From NCBI RefSeq assembly GCF_014518425.1, contig NZ_JACVCU010000006.1, forward strand, positions 62,001-126,000: 64,000 bases of DNA, given 5' to 3'. Below the pieces are notes generated by a model. That model was not told where the DNA came from and ran no database searches. It worked only from the letters and a program-made list of their open reading frames with translations. Positions 44,229-53,233 of the stretch are shown one piece after another. This DNA is from Terrabacter sp. MAHUQ-38. GTDB lineage: Bacteria; Actinomycetota; Actinomycetes; Actinomycetales; Dermatophilaceae. The position numbers and the translations under genes were made by a program. The number at the start of each line of letters is the position of its first letter. Position 1 is the stretch's first letter.

Positions 44229-47200
44229 TCAGACGTTGCGACGGTACTGGCCGCCGACCTCGAAGAAGGCCTCGGTGACCTGCTGGAGCGAGCAGACCCG
44301 AGCGGCACGCATGAGGACGTCGAAGACGTTGCCACCCTCGATCGCCACGGTGCGCAGCTCCTCCAGCGCGGTCTTCGCCTCGAGCTCGTGCTCCTTGCGG
44401 AAGGCGCGGACGCGGGAGAGCTGGCTCTGCTTCTCCTCCTCGGTGCCGCGCGCGAGGACGACCTTGCGCGGGGTCTCGCCCTCGTGCGGGTTGCGGAACG
44501 TGTTGACGCCGATGATCGGCAGGCTGCCGTCGTGCTTGCGGTGCTCGTAGAGCATCGACTCGTCCTGGATGCGGCCGCGCTGGTAGCCGGTCTCCATGGC
44601 GCCGAGCACGCCGCCGCGCTCGGTGATGCGGTCGAACTCCTTGAGGACGGCCGCCTCGACGAGGTCGGTGAGCTCGTCGATGACGAAGGAGCCCTGGAGC
44701 GGGTTCTCGTTCATCGCGAGACCCCACTCGCGGTTGATGATGAGCTGGATGGCGAGCGCGCGACGCACCGACTCCTCCGACGGAGTGGTCACGGCCTCGT
44801 CGTAGGCGTTGGTGTGCAACGAGTTGGCGTTGTCGTAGATGGCGATGAGTGCCTGCAGCGTGGTGCGGATGTCGTTGAAGTCCATCTCCTGCGCGTGCAG
44901 GGACCGGCCCGACGTCTGCACGTGGTACTTCAGCTTCTGGCTGCGGTCGTTGGCGCCGTACTTCTCCTTCATCGCGACCGCCCAGATGCGACGGGCGACG
45001 CGGCCCAGCACGGAGTACTCGGGATCCATGCCGTTGCTGAAGAAGAACGACAGGTTCGGCGCGAACTCGTCGACCTTCATGCCACGCGCGAGGTAGCTCT
45101 CGACGTAGGTGAACCCGTTGGCGAGGGTGAAGGCGAGCTGGCTGATGGGGTTGGCCCCGGCCTCGGCGATGTGGTAGCCGGAGATGCTCACCGAGTAGAA
45201 GTTGCGGACCTGGTGCTCGATGAACCACTGCTGGATGTCGGCCATCATCTTCAGGCTGAACTCGGTGCTGAAGATGCAGGTGTTCTGGCCCTGGTCCTCC
45301 TTGAGGATGTCGGCCTGCACCGTGCCCCGGACGTTGGCGAGGGCGTATGCCGTGAGCTCGGCGCGCTCGTCGTCGCTGGGCTCGCGGCCCTCCCGCGCGG
45401 TGAAGGCGTCGACCTGCTGGTCGATCGCGGTGTTGAGGAAGAAGGCGAGGATCGTCGGCGCGGGCCCGTTGATCGTCATCGAGACCGACGTGGTCGGCGA
45501 GACGAGGTCGAAGCCGTCGTAGAGCGCCTTCATGTCGTCGAGCGTCGCGATGGAGACCCCGGACGTGCCGACCTTGCCGTAGACGTCGGGGCGCGGGTCG
45601 GGGTCGCGGCCGTAGAGGGTCACGGAGTCGAAGGCCGTCGACAGGCGGGTCGCCGGCTGACCATGGGAGAGGAGCTTGAAGCGGCGGTTGGTGCGGAAGG
45701 GGTCGCCCTCGCCGGCGAACATGCGGGCTGGGTCCTCCCCCTCGCGCTTGAACGGGAAGACGCCGGCCGTGAAGGGGTAGTAGCCGGGGAGGTTCTCGCG
45801 GCGCAGGAAGCTGACCAGCTCGCCGTGGTCGCGGTAGCGCGGGAGGGCGACGCGCGGGATCTTGTTGCCCGACAGCGACTCTCGGGTCAGCGGGTTGCGG
45901 ATCTCCTTGTCGCGGATGCGGACGACCTGCTCGTCGCCGGAGTAGGACTCGACGACCGACGGCCACGCGGCGACGGCCTCGCCGACCTCGGCCGGCACGT
46001 CCTTGCGCGCCGCCTCGAGGAGGGACTCGACGCCGTCCGAGGCCGCCCCGGAGTCGGTGAGCTCGCCCCGCACGGACTCGAGCCTCTGCACGCGGGCGGC
46101 CGCGGCGGCATACGCCTCCGTCTTCTCGTGGTAGCCGCGGACCGTCTCGCTGATCTCGGCGAGGTAGCGCACCCGGGCCGCGGGGACGATGGTCGCGATG
46201 CGGGTCGACTGCTTCGTCGCCACGGGCGGCAGGACGCCCTCCTCGACGGGCATGCCCTTGTCGGAGAGGAGCTTTCGCAGCTCCTGGTAGAGCGCGGTGA
46301 CGCCGTCGTCGTTGAAGGTGGCGGCCGACGTGCCGTAGACGGGCATGTCGGCGGGACTCTTGCCGAACGCCTCGCGGTTGCGCACCATCTGCCGACCGAC
46401 GTCACGCAGGGCGTCCTCGGCGCCGCGGCGCTCGAACTTGTTGATGGCCACGACGTCGGCCTGGTCGAGCATGTCGATCTTCTCGAGCTGGCTGCTTGCG
46501 CCGAACTCGGGCGTCATGACGTAGAGCGAGACGTCGGCGTAGTCGACGATGGCGGCGTCGCCCTGGCCGATGCCCGGCGTCTCGAGCACGACGAGGTCGA
46601 AACCGGCGGCCTTGACGACGGACAGGACGTCGTCGAGGTGCGTCGGCACCTGAGAGCCGCCGCGCGTCGCGAGGCTGCGGAAGAAGACGCGGTCGCCGTC
46701 GAGCGAGCTCATGCGGATGCGGTCGCCCAGGAGGGCGCCGCCGCCGCGGCTGCGGGTCGGGTCGACGGCGAGGACGGCGACGCGGAGCTTGTCCTGCTGG
46801 TCCAGGCGGAGCCTGCGGACGAGCTCGTCGGTGAGGCTCGACTTGCCGGAGCCGCCGGTGCCGGTGATGCCGAGGACGGGCATCCGGCGGCGGGAGGCTG
46901 CCTCGCGGATGGCCGCGAGGGTCGCCTCGTCGATGTCGCCCTCCTGCGCGCCCGTGATCGCGCGCGCCACCGCTGCACGCTCCCCGGCGAGGACAGCCTC
47001 GAGCGCCGGCGCACCGATCTCCCACGGGTCGAAGTCGCAGTCGGCGACGACCTGGTTGATCATGCCCGCGAGACCGAGGCGCTGGCCGTCCTCCGGGCTG
47101 AAGATGGTGACCCCCGAGTCGCGCAGCCGGGCGATCTCGTCGGGGACGATGACGCCCCCGCCCCCGCCGACGACCCGGACATGCCCGGCGCCGTTCTCCT

Positions 47201-47510
47201 TGAGCAGCTGCACGAGGTACTCGAAGTACTCGACGTGCCCACCCTGGTAGGAGCTGACGGCGACGCCCTGCACGTCCTCCTCGATCGCAGCGTCGACGAC
47301 CTCCTGGACCGAGCGGTTGTGGCCGAGATGGACGACCTCGGCGCCCTGCGTCTGCATGATGCGCCGCATGATGTTGATCGACGCGTCGTGCCCGTCGAAG
47401 AGGCTGCTCGCGGTGACGAGCCGAACATGGTGCCTGGGCCGGTGCATGGCGGGCTTTGTGGGCTCGGTGGGCTCGGTGGGCTGGTGCTGCTGGGACGACT
47501 GCGCGGTCAC
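44229..47510 (-). CDS. icmF: Fused isobutyryl-CoA mutase (IcmF)
   Basis: The 1093-residue protein interconverts isobutyryl-CoA and butyryl-CoA using adenosylcobalamin. An N-terminal B12-binding domain (residues 28-160) has FDGHDASINIMRRI with the cobalt-ligand His41 and a VVGGGGGVIVP loop. A MeaI-type GTPase chaperone (about 205-430) has P-loop GTGGSGKSS (217-225) and VAINKFERRGAEDAL. The C-terminal TIM-barrel mutase (about 540-1093) has SVSISGYHIAEAGANP and FRKEHELEAKTALEEL. The single-chain order B12-GTPase-mutase is that of known IcmF. GTG start at 47510 (GGAGG upstream); the first 20 residues are an extra PTEPTEPTKP-type repeat. Confidence 0.95.
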   Translation of the reverse strand: MTAQSSQQHQPTEPTEPTKPAMHRPRHHVRLVTASSLFDGHDASINIMRRIMQTQGAEVVHLGHNRSVQEVVDAAIEEDVQGVAVSSYQGGHVEYFEYLVQLLKENGAGHVRVVGGGGGVIVPDEIARLRDSGVTIFSPEDGQRLGLAGMINQVVADCDFDPWEIGAPALEAVLAGERAAVARAITGAQEGDIDEATLAAIREAASRRRMPVLGITGTGGSGKSSLTDELVRRLRLDQQDKLRVAVLAVDPTRSRGGGALLGDRIRMSSLDGDRVFFRSLATRGGSQVPTHLDDVLSVVKAAGFDLVVLETPGIGQGDAAIVDYADVSLYVMTPEFGASSQLEKIDMLDQADVVAINKFERRGAEDALRDVGRQMVRNREAFGKSPADMPVYGTSAATFNDDGVTALYQELRKLLSDKGMPVEEGVLPPVATKQSTRIATIVPAARVRYLAEISETVRGYHEKTEAYAAAAARVQRLESVRGELTDSGAASDGVESLLEAARKDVPAEVGEAVAAWPSVVESYSGDEQVVRIRDKEIRNPLTRESLSGNKIPRVALPRYRDHGELVSFLRRENLPGYYPFTAGVFPFKREGEDPARMFAGEGDPFRTNRRFKLLSHGQPATRLSTAFDSVTLYGRDPDPRPDVYGKVGTSGVSIATLDDMKALYDGFDLVSPTTSVSMTINGPAPTILAFFLNTAIDQQVDAFTAREGREPSDDERAELTAYALANVRGTVQADILKEDQGQNTCIFSTEFSLKMMADIQQWFIEHQVRNFYSVSISGYHIAEAGANPISQLAFTLANGFTYVESYLARGMKVDEFAPNLSFFFSNGMDPEYSVLGRVARRIWAVAMKEKYGANDRSQKLKYHVQTSGRSLHAQEMDFNDIRTTLQALIAIYDNANSLHTNAYDEAVTTPSEESVRRALAIQLIINREWGLAMNENPLQGSFVIDELTDLVEAAVLKEFDRITERGGVLGAMETGYQRGRIQDESMLYEHRKHDGSLPIIGVNTFRNPHEGETPRKVVLARGTEEEKQSQLSRVRAFRKEHELEAKTALEELRTVAIEGGNVFDVLMRAARVCSLQQVTEAFFEVGGQYRRNV
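47450..47485 (-). repeat. Short 9-bp repeat in the icmF N-terminus
   Basis: Two full copies and partial copies of GGGCTCGGT (plus strand) encode Pro-Thr-Glu repeats just after the start. The tract precedes the conserved domain and is not part of the family core. Confidence 0.6.
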
Positions 47511-47530
47511 GACTGGCCTCCGGGGTGCGA

Positions 47531-47575
47531 CGTTGACGCCAAAATACTAGGACTTCCTACTAATGGACGTCAACG
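47531..47575. promoter_or_regulatory. Nested inverted repeats (MarR operator candidate) between icmF and marR
   Basis: Two inverted repeats share one centre near 47553. The outer arms are CGTTGACG (47531-47538) and CGTCAACG (47568-47575). The inner are TAGGA (47548-47552) and TCCTA (47555-47559) with a 2-base spacer. The inner region is A/T-rich and contains TACTAAT, a possible -10 for marR. Location in the 88-base divergent spacer suits autoregulation and control of icmF by the adjacent MarR protein. Confidence 0.6.
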
Positions 47576-47598
47576 CGTCGTGGTCCTACCATGGCGCC

Positions 47599-48135
47599 AT
47601 GAGTGCGGAGACGAACGCGGCCACTGGCGTCGCCGCAGGAGCGGGCCTCGGCTTCGACCCGATCGCGCGCGCCCGCGAGCAGTGGGTGGAGCAGGGTTGG
47701 GACGCCGCGGCCGACGGCATGGCCGCGATCACCTCGCTCATGCGCGCGCACCAGATCGTGCTGGCCCGCGTCGAAGCGACGCTCAGGCCGCTCGGCGTGA
47801 CGTTCGCCCGCTACGAGGTGCTCATGCTGCTGTGGTTCAGCAAGCGGGGGTCGCTGCCCATGAAGGTCATCGGTTCACGCCTGCAGGTGCACCCGACGAG
47901 CGTCACGAACGCCGTCGACCGCCTCGAGGACGCCGGGCTCGTCACCCGCTCGACCCATCCCGAGGACCGGCGAGCGATGCTCGTCGCCCTGACCCCTGCC
48001 GGGCGCGAGCTCGCCGAGCGCGCGACGAAGGCCCTCAACACGGATGTCTTCGAGCAACCCGACCTCGGCCCCCGTGACGTGCGCTCGCTCGTCGACGTGC
48101 TGACCCGCCTGCGTGCTCGCGCCGGCGACTTCTGA
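47599..48135 (+). CDS. MarR-family transcriptional regulator
   Basis: The 178-residue winged-helix regulator has the MarR core VTFARYEVLMLLWFSKRGSL, KVIGSRLQVHPTSVTNAVDR (recognition helix) and STHPEDRRAMLVALTPAGRE (wing). It is divergent from icmF and overlooks the inverted-repeat site. I chose the ATG at 47599; an in-frame ATG at 47563 would start inside the operator. A likely ligand is an acyl-CoA or fatty acid, given the neighbour, but this is a guess. Confidence 0.87.
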   Translation: MSAETNAATGVAAGAGLGFDPIARAREQWVEQGWDAAADGMAAITSLMRAHQIVLARVEATLRPLGVTFARYEVLMLLWFSKRGSLPMKVIGSRLQVHPTSVTNAVDRLEDAGLVTRSTHPEDRRAMLVALTPAGRELAERATKALNTDVFEQPDLGPRDVRSLVDVLTRLRARAGDF

Positions 48136-48150
48136 GCCCGCTCGCCCGCG

Positions 48151-50283
48151 TCAGGCGTGGGCGGTGCGTGCCGGCTCGCTCGACGTCGCCGTCCGCGCGA
48201 GTCCCTCGAGCACGGCGAGAGCGCCGTCGACGTCGCCGATCTCGCTCCGGTGGGCCAGCGGCAGGCCGCTGAGGATGCTGCCGGGCTCGACGACTCCCCA
48301 GACGTCCGTGCCTGAGCCGATGTAGTCGGAGTACTTCGACGGCAGGTACGGGTTGCGCGAGTGGGTCTCGCTGGTGCTCGCGTCGTTGACGAGCAGGACG
48401 TCGAGGCGCGTGCAGAGGCTGAGGTACTCGAGGTAGTCGACGAAGGGCTTCGCGATGACGACACCCGTGAGCCCGGCATCGGCGACGTCGGCCGCGAGGT
48501 CGTCCGGTCTGCGGGAGAAGACGTGCAGCCGGAGGCGGTCCCGGAGCGAGGGGTCGACCCGCCGGAGGGCCTCGAGGACCTCGTCGAGGGTCCGCGTGCC
48601 GTAGAGGACGCCGAAGTAGCCGATGTGGACCCTGCCCGGCTCCAGGTCGTAGCTGCTGGGCACGAGGCGGTAGAGCTCGGCCGGCGGCACGGGGTGCGGC
48701 CGCACGGTGGCGACTTCCCGGGCCCGAGCCGCCACGGCGGGGTCGGGGAAGTCCTCCAGCATGTAGTCGCGCTGGTGCTCGTTGGTGAACAGGATCTCGT
48801 CGGCGAGGGCGAAGGCCAACGTGACGCTCCACAGGTAGAGGTTGTCCGACTCGGGCGGCACGACCCCGCGGGCTTCGAGCGCGGCTCGGAACTCGGCCAG
48901 GAGCGCAGCATCCGCAGGCCCCGAGCTCTCGCGCTCGGACCCGTCGATGTCGTGCAGCACCGGGTCGGAGAACTCCGCCACCCAGCGCGCCCCGGGGTGT
49001 CGCAGCGTGTAGAGGGCCGCGACGACGTGCGGCGCGACGGGCGCGCTGCGGCTGTAGACGGAGCGGTAGCGGCCGGCGAGGCCCTGCCGCTCGAGCAGCT
49101 CGACCCCGCGGCGTGCGAAGGCGGTCACGCCGGGCCACCAGAACCACACCGGCTTCGTGGGAACGGTCCGGACCTGGTCGACGTACTCGGACCACACGAG
49201 GTCCGACGACTGGTCGACGCGGTGCTCGTCGTCGCGCTGAGTGGTGAGCACGTCGACGACCGTGCCCGCGTCGCGGATCCGGCGGGCAGCCACGTTGGCC
49301 GAGGTGTCCACGACGGGGACCGCATACTGCAGGATCGCCAGGTCGCGGGCGACGCCGCGGTTGAGCCGGGTGGGCTGCACGGTCCACAGGCCACGCGCAC
49401 GTCGCTCGGCCACGACGTCGCCGTGCGCCTCCGGGTGGGCTCGGAGGTGGCGGTTCAGCTGGTCGGTCTCCTCGACCACCATCCACGCCCGCGCGGCGAG
49501 CGCCGACCGGTCCGTGAGCGGCAGGCGGAGGAGCCGCGCGATGCCTGCGAGAAGGGCCCCGGGGGTCTCCTGGCGTATGCCGCGGGCGGCCACCGAGCGG
49601 TAGTGCACCGCGTCGTCGGCCGTCGAGCAGAACGCCACCTCGGGCTGCCCGGCGAGGAGGAGCCGACCGCAGAGGACGGCGTCCTCGCCGGTCGGCAGGT
49701 CGGCGTCGAAGCCCGTACGCCGGACCAGGTCGATCGGCAGCATGGTTGCGGCGAGGCTGCCGAGCGCGGAGGGTGCGCGACCGAGCGCGACCACCTGGCC
49801 CTGGCACGCGAGCTGCCGCTCGAGCCTGGGGGCGCTGAAGACTGCGGGCCGCCCGGCCGGCGGCGTGTCGACGTGGGCCGCGACGGCGACCCGTCCGTCA
49901 CCGCACCGGTCCCGCAGCGCGCGCAGCAGGTTCGGCGAGACGCGGTCGTCGTCGTGGACGAACATCACCCAGTGCCCCAGTGCGGCCGCGAGGCCGACGT
50001 TCTTCGCCGCGGCGCGCGTGCAGGCGTCGAGGGCCACGTGCCGCAGCTGGAACCCCGGGTGGCCGGAGCGGACCCGCGCGACGGCAGCGACGGTGCCGTC
50101 GTCGGGACCGTGCTGCAGGAGGACGACCTCGTACCGCTCGTGGGCGAGGGTCTGCCGGGCCAGCGACCGGAGGCAGGCGCCGACCCATGCCGACCCGCGG
50201 TCGGTCGTGACGATGACGGACACATCGGGCCTGTCGAACGTGCGGTCCACGAGTCTCTCCACGGGTCTGCCGGCGACGGTCAC
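48151..50283 (-). CDS. Two-domain glycosyltransferase (GT-A plus GT-B)
   Basis: The 710-residue protein joins an N-terminal GT2-like domain to a C-terminal GT4-like domain. The first has VSVIVTTDRGSAWVGACLRS, then HDDDRVSPNLLRAL as the DxD-type metal motif (about residues 112-125). The second (about 365-700) has WWPGVTAFARRGVEL, VRPHPVPPAELYRLVP, IGYFGVLYGTRTL and NPYLPSKYSDYIGSG, a donor-binding segment. No transmembrane helix is present. It would add two sugars to an acceptor, perhaps in surface-polymer assembly. GTG at 50283 lacks a clear ribosome-binding site; a GTG at 50250 follows GGAGAG and may be the real start. It is convergent with marR. Confidence 0.82.
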   Translation of the reverse strand: MTVAGRPVERLVDRTFDRPDVSVIVTTDRGSAWVGACLRSLARQTLAHERYEVVLLQHGPDDGTVAAVARVRSGHPGFQLRHVALDACTRAAAKNVGLAAALGHWVMFVHDDDRVSPNLLRALRDRCGDGRVAVAAHVDTPPAGRPAVFSAPRLERQLACQGQVVALGRAPSALGSLAATMLPIDLVRRTGFDADLPTGEDAVLCGRLLLAGQPEVAFCSTADDAVHYRSVAARGIRQETPGALLAGIARLLRLPLTDRSALAARAWMVVEETDQLNRHLRAHPEAHGDVVAERRARGLWTVQPTRLNRGVARDLAILQYAVPVVDTSANVAARRIRDAGTVVDVLTTQRDDEHRVDQSSDLVWSEYVDQVRTVPTKPVWFWWPGVTAFARRGVELLERQGLAGRYRSVYSRSAPVAPHVVAALYTLRHPGARWVAEFSDPVLHDIDGSERESSGPADAALLAEFRAALEARGVVPPESDNLYLWSVTLAFALADEILFTNEHQRDYMLEDFPDPAVAARAREVATVRPHPVPPAELYRLVPSSYDLEPGRVHIGYFGVLYGTRTLDEVLEALRRVDPSLRDRLRLHVFSRRPDDLAADVADAGLTGVVIAKPFVDYLEYLSLCTRLDVLLVNDASTSETHSRNPYLPSKYSDYIGSGTDVWGVVEPGSILSGLPLAHRSEIGDVDGALAVLEGLARTATSSEPARTAHA

Positions 50284-50350
50284 CGGCGCGGGTCACGGGT
50301 GCGGGTCGTCCACCCGGACAGCACCGCCCGGATTACTCTAGGGTGCACGC

Positions 50351-51919
50351 GTGACGGATTCGGACTGGCCGGCCGGCCCGGTGATCGTGGTGTCGGACGA
50401 CGAAGCACGCGCCGCCGTGCTCGCGGCGCACTTCCCCGACGCGTACCTCACCCGCCCGGGTGCGGACCGCGTCTCGCCACCGGGAGCACCGCGCGCCTCG
50501 CGGCTCGTCGTGCTCGCGGGTGCCGATGCCGGACGGGCGCTGACGGAGCTGGCACCCCGCCTCGCCGGCGACGCCACGCTCCTCGTCGAGTCGACCGGTG
50601 ACTCGGAGCCGCCGATCGCCGGCTGGCACCCGCTGCGTCGCCTGGACGCTGACGGCTTCCGGCTCGTCGAGCTGGGTCGAGGTGACGCCCCGACCGCGGC
50701 GGACGCCACCTCCCCCGTGACGACGGACGGCGCCGATGCGTCCACGGCCACGGCCACGGGCCCGGCGGCATCCGGCGACGGAACGCCGCCCGTGACGGCG
50801 GCGGGGCAGGCCGCCCAGGCCACCACGTCGGTCCCCGCGCCTGCGGCGGAGGCACCGACGGTTCCCGCCCCGGGATCCACGTCACGACGCAGCCGGTTTC
50901 TCGCCCTCGGCGCCGTCGCCGCACTGGCCGCCATCGCAGCAGCGGTCGTCGTGGCACTCGTGACGACGACCGGCTACGTCGGCTTCGCCGTGACCATCCT
51001 GGCGCTCGCCGCTCTGGGCGGCGGCGCCGGCCTCGCGTGGCTGCAGAGCCGCAGCGCGCGGCAGGTCCAGCAGGCGCTGCGCCGCCAGCGCGAGAAGGAC
51101 CGCGCAGCCCGGACCAAGGCCCAGAAGCAGCTCGCCGTGGCGACGTCGTCGATGCAGGAGCGGACGAGGGCCCTGGACGAGCGGCTCGCACTCCTGGAGC
51201 AGGAGCTCCACGTCGTGTCGGCCTCGACCCTCGAGACGGCACGCCGGCTCCCCGAAACGCGGACGCCCGAGATGTTCACCGACCCGCACGAGCTCACGGC
51301 CATGCACCAGACCCAGGCCGTCGCCAACCTCTTCGCGCTCGTGCCGGTCCGTGGGGTCATCCCCTTCATGGGCGGCTGGGCCGCCTCGCCCGACCTCGTC
51401 CTCACGCTCGTCGGCGAGGTCCTGACCCGCCGCCCGGCCCTCGTCGTCGAGTGCGGCAGCGGCGTCTCGACGTTGTGGCTGTCACTCGTCATCGACCACT
51501 TCGGTCTCGAGACCCGCGTCGTGTCGCTCGACCACGACCCCGTCTACGCCGAGCAGACCCGCCAGACCCTGCGCGACCACGGCGTCGCCCACGTCGCGGA
51601 GGTCCGCGACGCCCCCCTCGCGCCCACGGGTCTGCCCGGGCACGACACTCCGTGGTACGCCCTCGAGTCCATCGAGGACCTCCACGACATCGGCCTGCTC
51701 TTCGTCGACGGACCACCCGACGCCACCGGCCCGCTCGTGCGGCTGCCCGCCGTGCCCCTGCTCAAGGACCGGCTCGCTCCGCGCGCGAGCGTCGTGCTCG
51801 ACGATGTCGTGCGCGCCGCCGAGCAGGAGGTGATGAGCAGGTGGGCCGCGATCCTGCCGGACTTCACGCTCACCCGGCTGTCGCTGCAGAAGGACGCGTC
51901 CCGGTTCCGCCGGGGCTGA
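50351..51919 (+). CDS. Membrane-anchored methyltransferase-like protein
   Basis: The 522-residue protein begins with a soluble N-terminal part (about 1-110) and an Ala/Pro/Thr-rich linker. Two hydrophobic helices follow (about 180-200 and 205-225), then a coiled coil with RRQREKDRAARTKAQKQL (about 240-300). The C-terminal class I SAM-methyltransferase-like domain has LVVECGSGVSTLWLSLVIDH (about 365-384), VVSLDHDPVYAEQTRQTL and LLFVDGPPDAT. Substrate is unknown. It is divergent from the glycosyltransferase gene, so it may modify the same surface glycan. Its GTG start lies close after TACTCTAGGGT, a likely -10. Confidence 0.75.
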   Translation: MTDSDWPAGPVIVVSDDEARAAVLAAHFPDAYLTRPGADRVSPPGAPRASRLVVLAGADAGRALTELAPRLAGDATLLVESTGDSEPPIAGWHPLRRLDADGFRLVELGRGDAPTAADATSPVTTDGADASTATATGPAASGDGTPPVTAAGQAAQATTSVPAPAAEAPTVPAPGSTSRRSRFLALGAVAALAAIAAAVVVALVTTTGYVGFAVTILALAALGGGAGLAWLQSRSARQVQQALRRQREKDRAARTKAQKQLAVATSSMQERTRALDERLALLEQELHVVSASTLETARRLPETRTPEMFTDPHELTAMHQTQAVANLFALVPVRGVIPFMGGWAASPDLVLTLVGEVLTRRPALVVECGSGVSTLWLSLVIDHFGLETRVVSLDHDPVYAEQTRQTLRDHGVAHVAEVRDAPLAPTGLPGHDTPWYALESIEDLHDIGLLFVDGPPDATGPLVRLPAVPLLKDRLAPRASVVLDDVVRAAEQEVMSRWAAILPDFTLTRLSLQKDASRFRRG

Positions 51920-51978
51920 GGACACCTCGTTTCAGGACACCCGAGACGGTCCCGCCGGACCCTCGACACACTGGGAGC

Positions 51979-53217
51979 ATGCCCGACTTCCCGCTGCCGT
52001 CCGCCGACCACCTCACCTGGCTCGCGGAGCAGCGCCGGCGGCTCGCCGCGTTCGTGCGCGACGCCCAGCGTCCCGGTGGCGGCTTCGGCTGGCTGACCGA
52101 CGACGGGAACCTCGACCCGTCGCGGGGCGTCGAGCTGTGGATCACGGCCCGGATGACGCACGTCGCGGCCCTGGCCGTGCTCGAGGGCGACACGGCGTAC
52201 GGCGAGGTCGTCGACCACGGCGTGGCGACGTTCGCACCGGGCGGCCTGCTCCACGACCCCCAGCACGGGGGCTGGTACGCGTCGGTCCAGCCCGACGGGT
52301 CTCCCGACGTCGCCGACAAGCGCGCCTACGAGCACGCGTTCGTCGTCCTGGCCGCCTCGAGCGCGTCGGCGGCGCGGCGGGCCGGCGCCGACGACCTGCT
52401 CGATGCGGCGTTGCAGACCTTCGAGCAACGGTTCTGGAGCGAGTCGGAGGGTCTGGCCGTCGACGTCTGGGACCGCAGCTGGACCGTCCTCGAGGACTAC
52501 CGCGGCGTCAACGCAAACATGCACTCGCTCGAGGCGCTCCTCGCGGCCTGGGACGTCACCCGAGACCCGCGGTGGCTCGGTCACGCGCTGCGGATCACCG
52601 AGCGCGTCGTGCACGGTTTCGCGCGACAGGAGAACTACCGGCTGCCCGAACACTTCGACGCCGGCTGGCGCCCGCGGCACGAGTACAACCGCGACCTGCC
52701 GGCCGACCCGTTCCGCCCCTACGGCGTGACCCCCGGGCACCTGCTCGAGTGGTCGCGTCTGGCCCTGCAGCTGCGGCGCGCCCTCGGCGCAGAGGCGCCC
52801 GCGTGGCTGCTCGACGACGCGCGGTCGCTCTTCGACGTCGCCGTGCACGAGGGCTGGGACGCCGACGCGCAGGAGGGCTTCGTCTACACCACCGACTTCG
52901 AGGGGCGACCCGTCGTGCGAGACCGCCTGCACTGGGTCGTCACCGAGGCCATCGCCGCGGCCCGCACGCTCCACCTCGCCACAGGCGACCCCACGTATGC
53001 CGCGTGGTACGACCGCTGGTGGCGGCACGCGCGCGACCACTTCGTCGACGCCGACAACGGCTCGTGGCGGCACGAGCTGACGCCCGACCTGACGCCGTCG
53101 AGGACGGTGTGGCGTGGACGCCCGGACGTCTACCACGCCTACCAGGCCTGCCTGTCGGGTGCGCTCGGCGAGATCACGTCGTTCGTCGGGGCGCTGCGGG
53201 AGGGCGCGCTGCGCTGA
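51979..53217 (+). CDS. AGE-family sugar isomerase/epimerase
   Basis: The 412-residue (alpha/alpha)6-barrel protein belongs to the N-acylglucosamine 2-epimerase superfamily. RGVELWITARMTHVAALAVL, YEHAFVVLAASSA, GVNANMHSLEALLAAWDVT and YNRDLPADPFRPYGVTPGHL carry the conserved Arg/His/Glu. The late HWVVTEAIAA and PDVYHAYQACL match the sulfoquinovose/mannose isomerase branch (YihS-like). It probably isomerises an aldose and ketose. CACACT lies about 9 bases before the ATG. Exact substrate not established. Confidence 0.85.
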   Translation: MPDFPLPSADHLTWLAEQRRRLAAFVRDAQRPGGGFGWLTDDGNLDPSRGVELWITARMTHVAALAVLEGDTAYGEVVDHGVATFAPGGLLHDPQHGGWYASVQPDGSPDVADKRAYEHAFVVLAASSASAARRAGADDLLDAALQTFEQRFWSESEGLAVDVWDRSWTVLEDYRGVNANMHSLEALLAAWDVTRDPRWLGHALRITERVVHGFARQENYRLPEHFDAGWRPRHEYNRDLPADPFRPYGVTPGHLLEWSRLALQLRRALGAEAPAWLLDDARSLFDVAVHEGWDADAQEGFVYTTDFEGRPVVRDRLHWVVTEAIAAARTLHLATGDPTYAAWYDRWWRHARDHFVDADNGSWRHELTPDLTPSRTVWRGRPDVYHAYQACLSGALGEITSFVGALREGALR

Positions 53218-53233
53218 CCCCTCGACGCCCCGG

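Noticed and set aside
44388-48077. Long open frame on the plus strand opposite icmF
   Set aside because: Same GC artefact; it also runs through the marR promoter and gene in the wrong frame.
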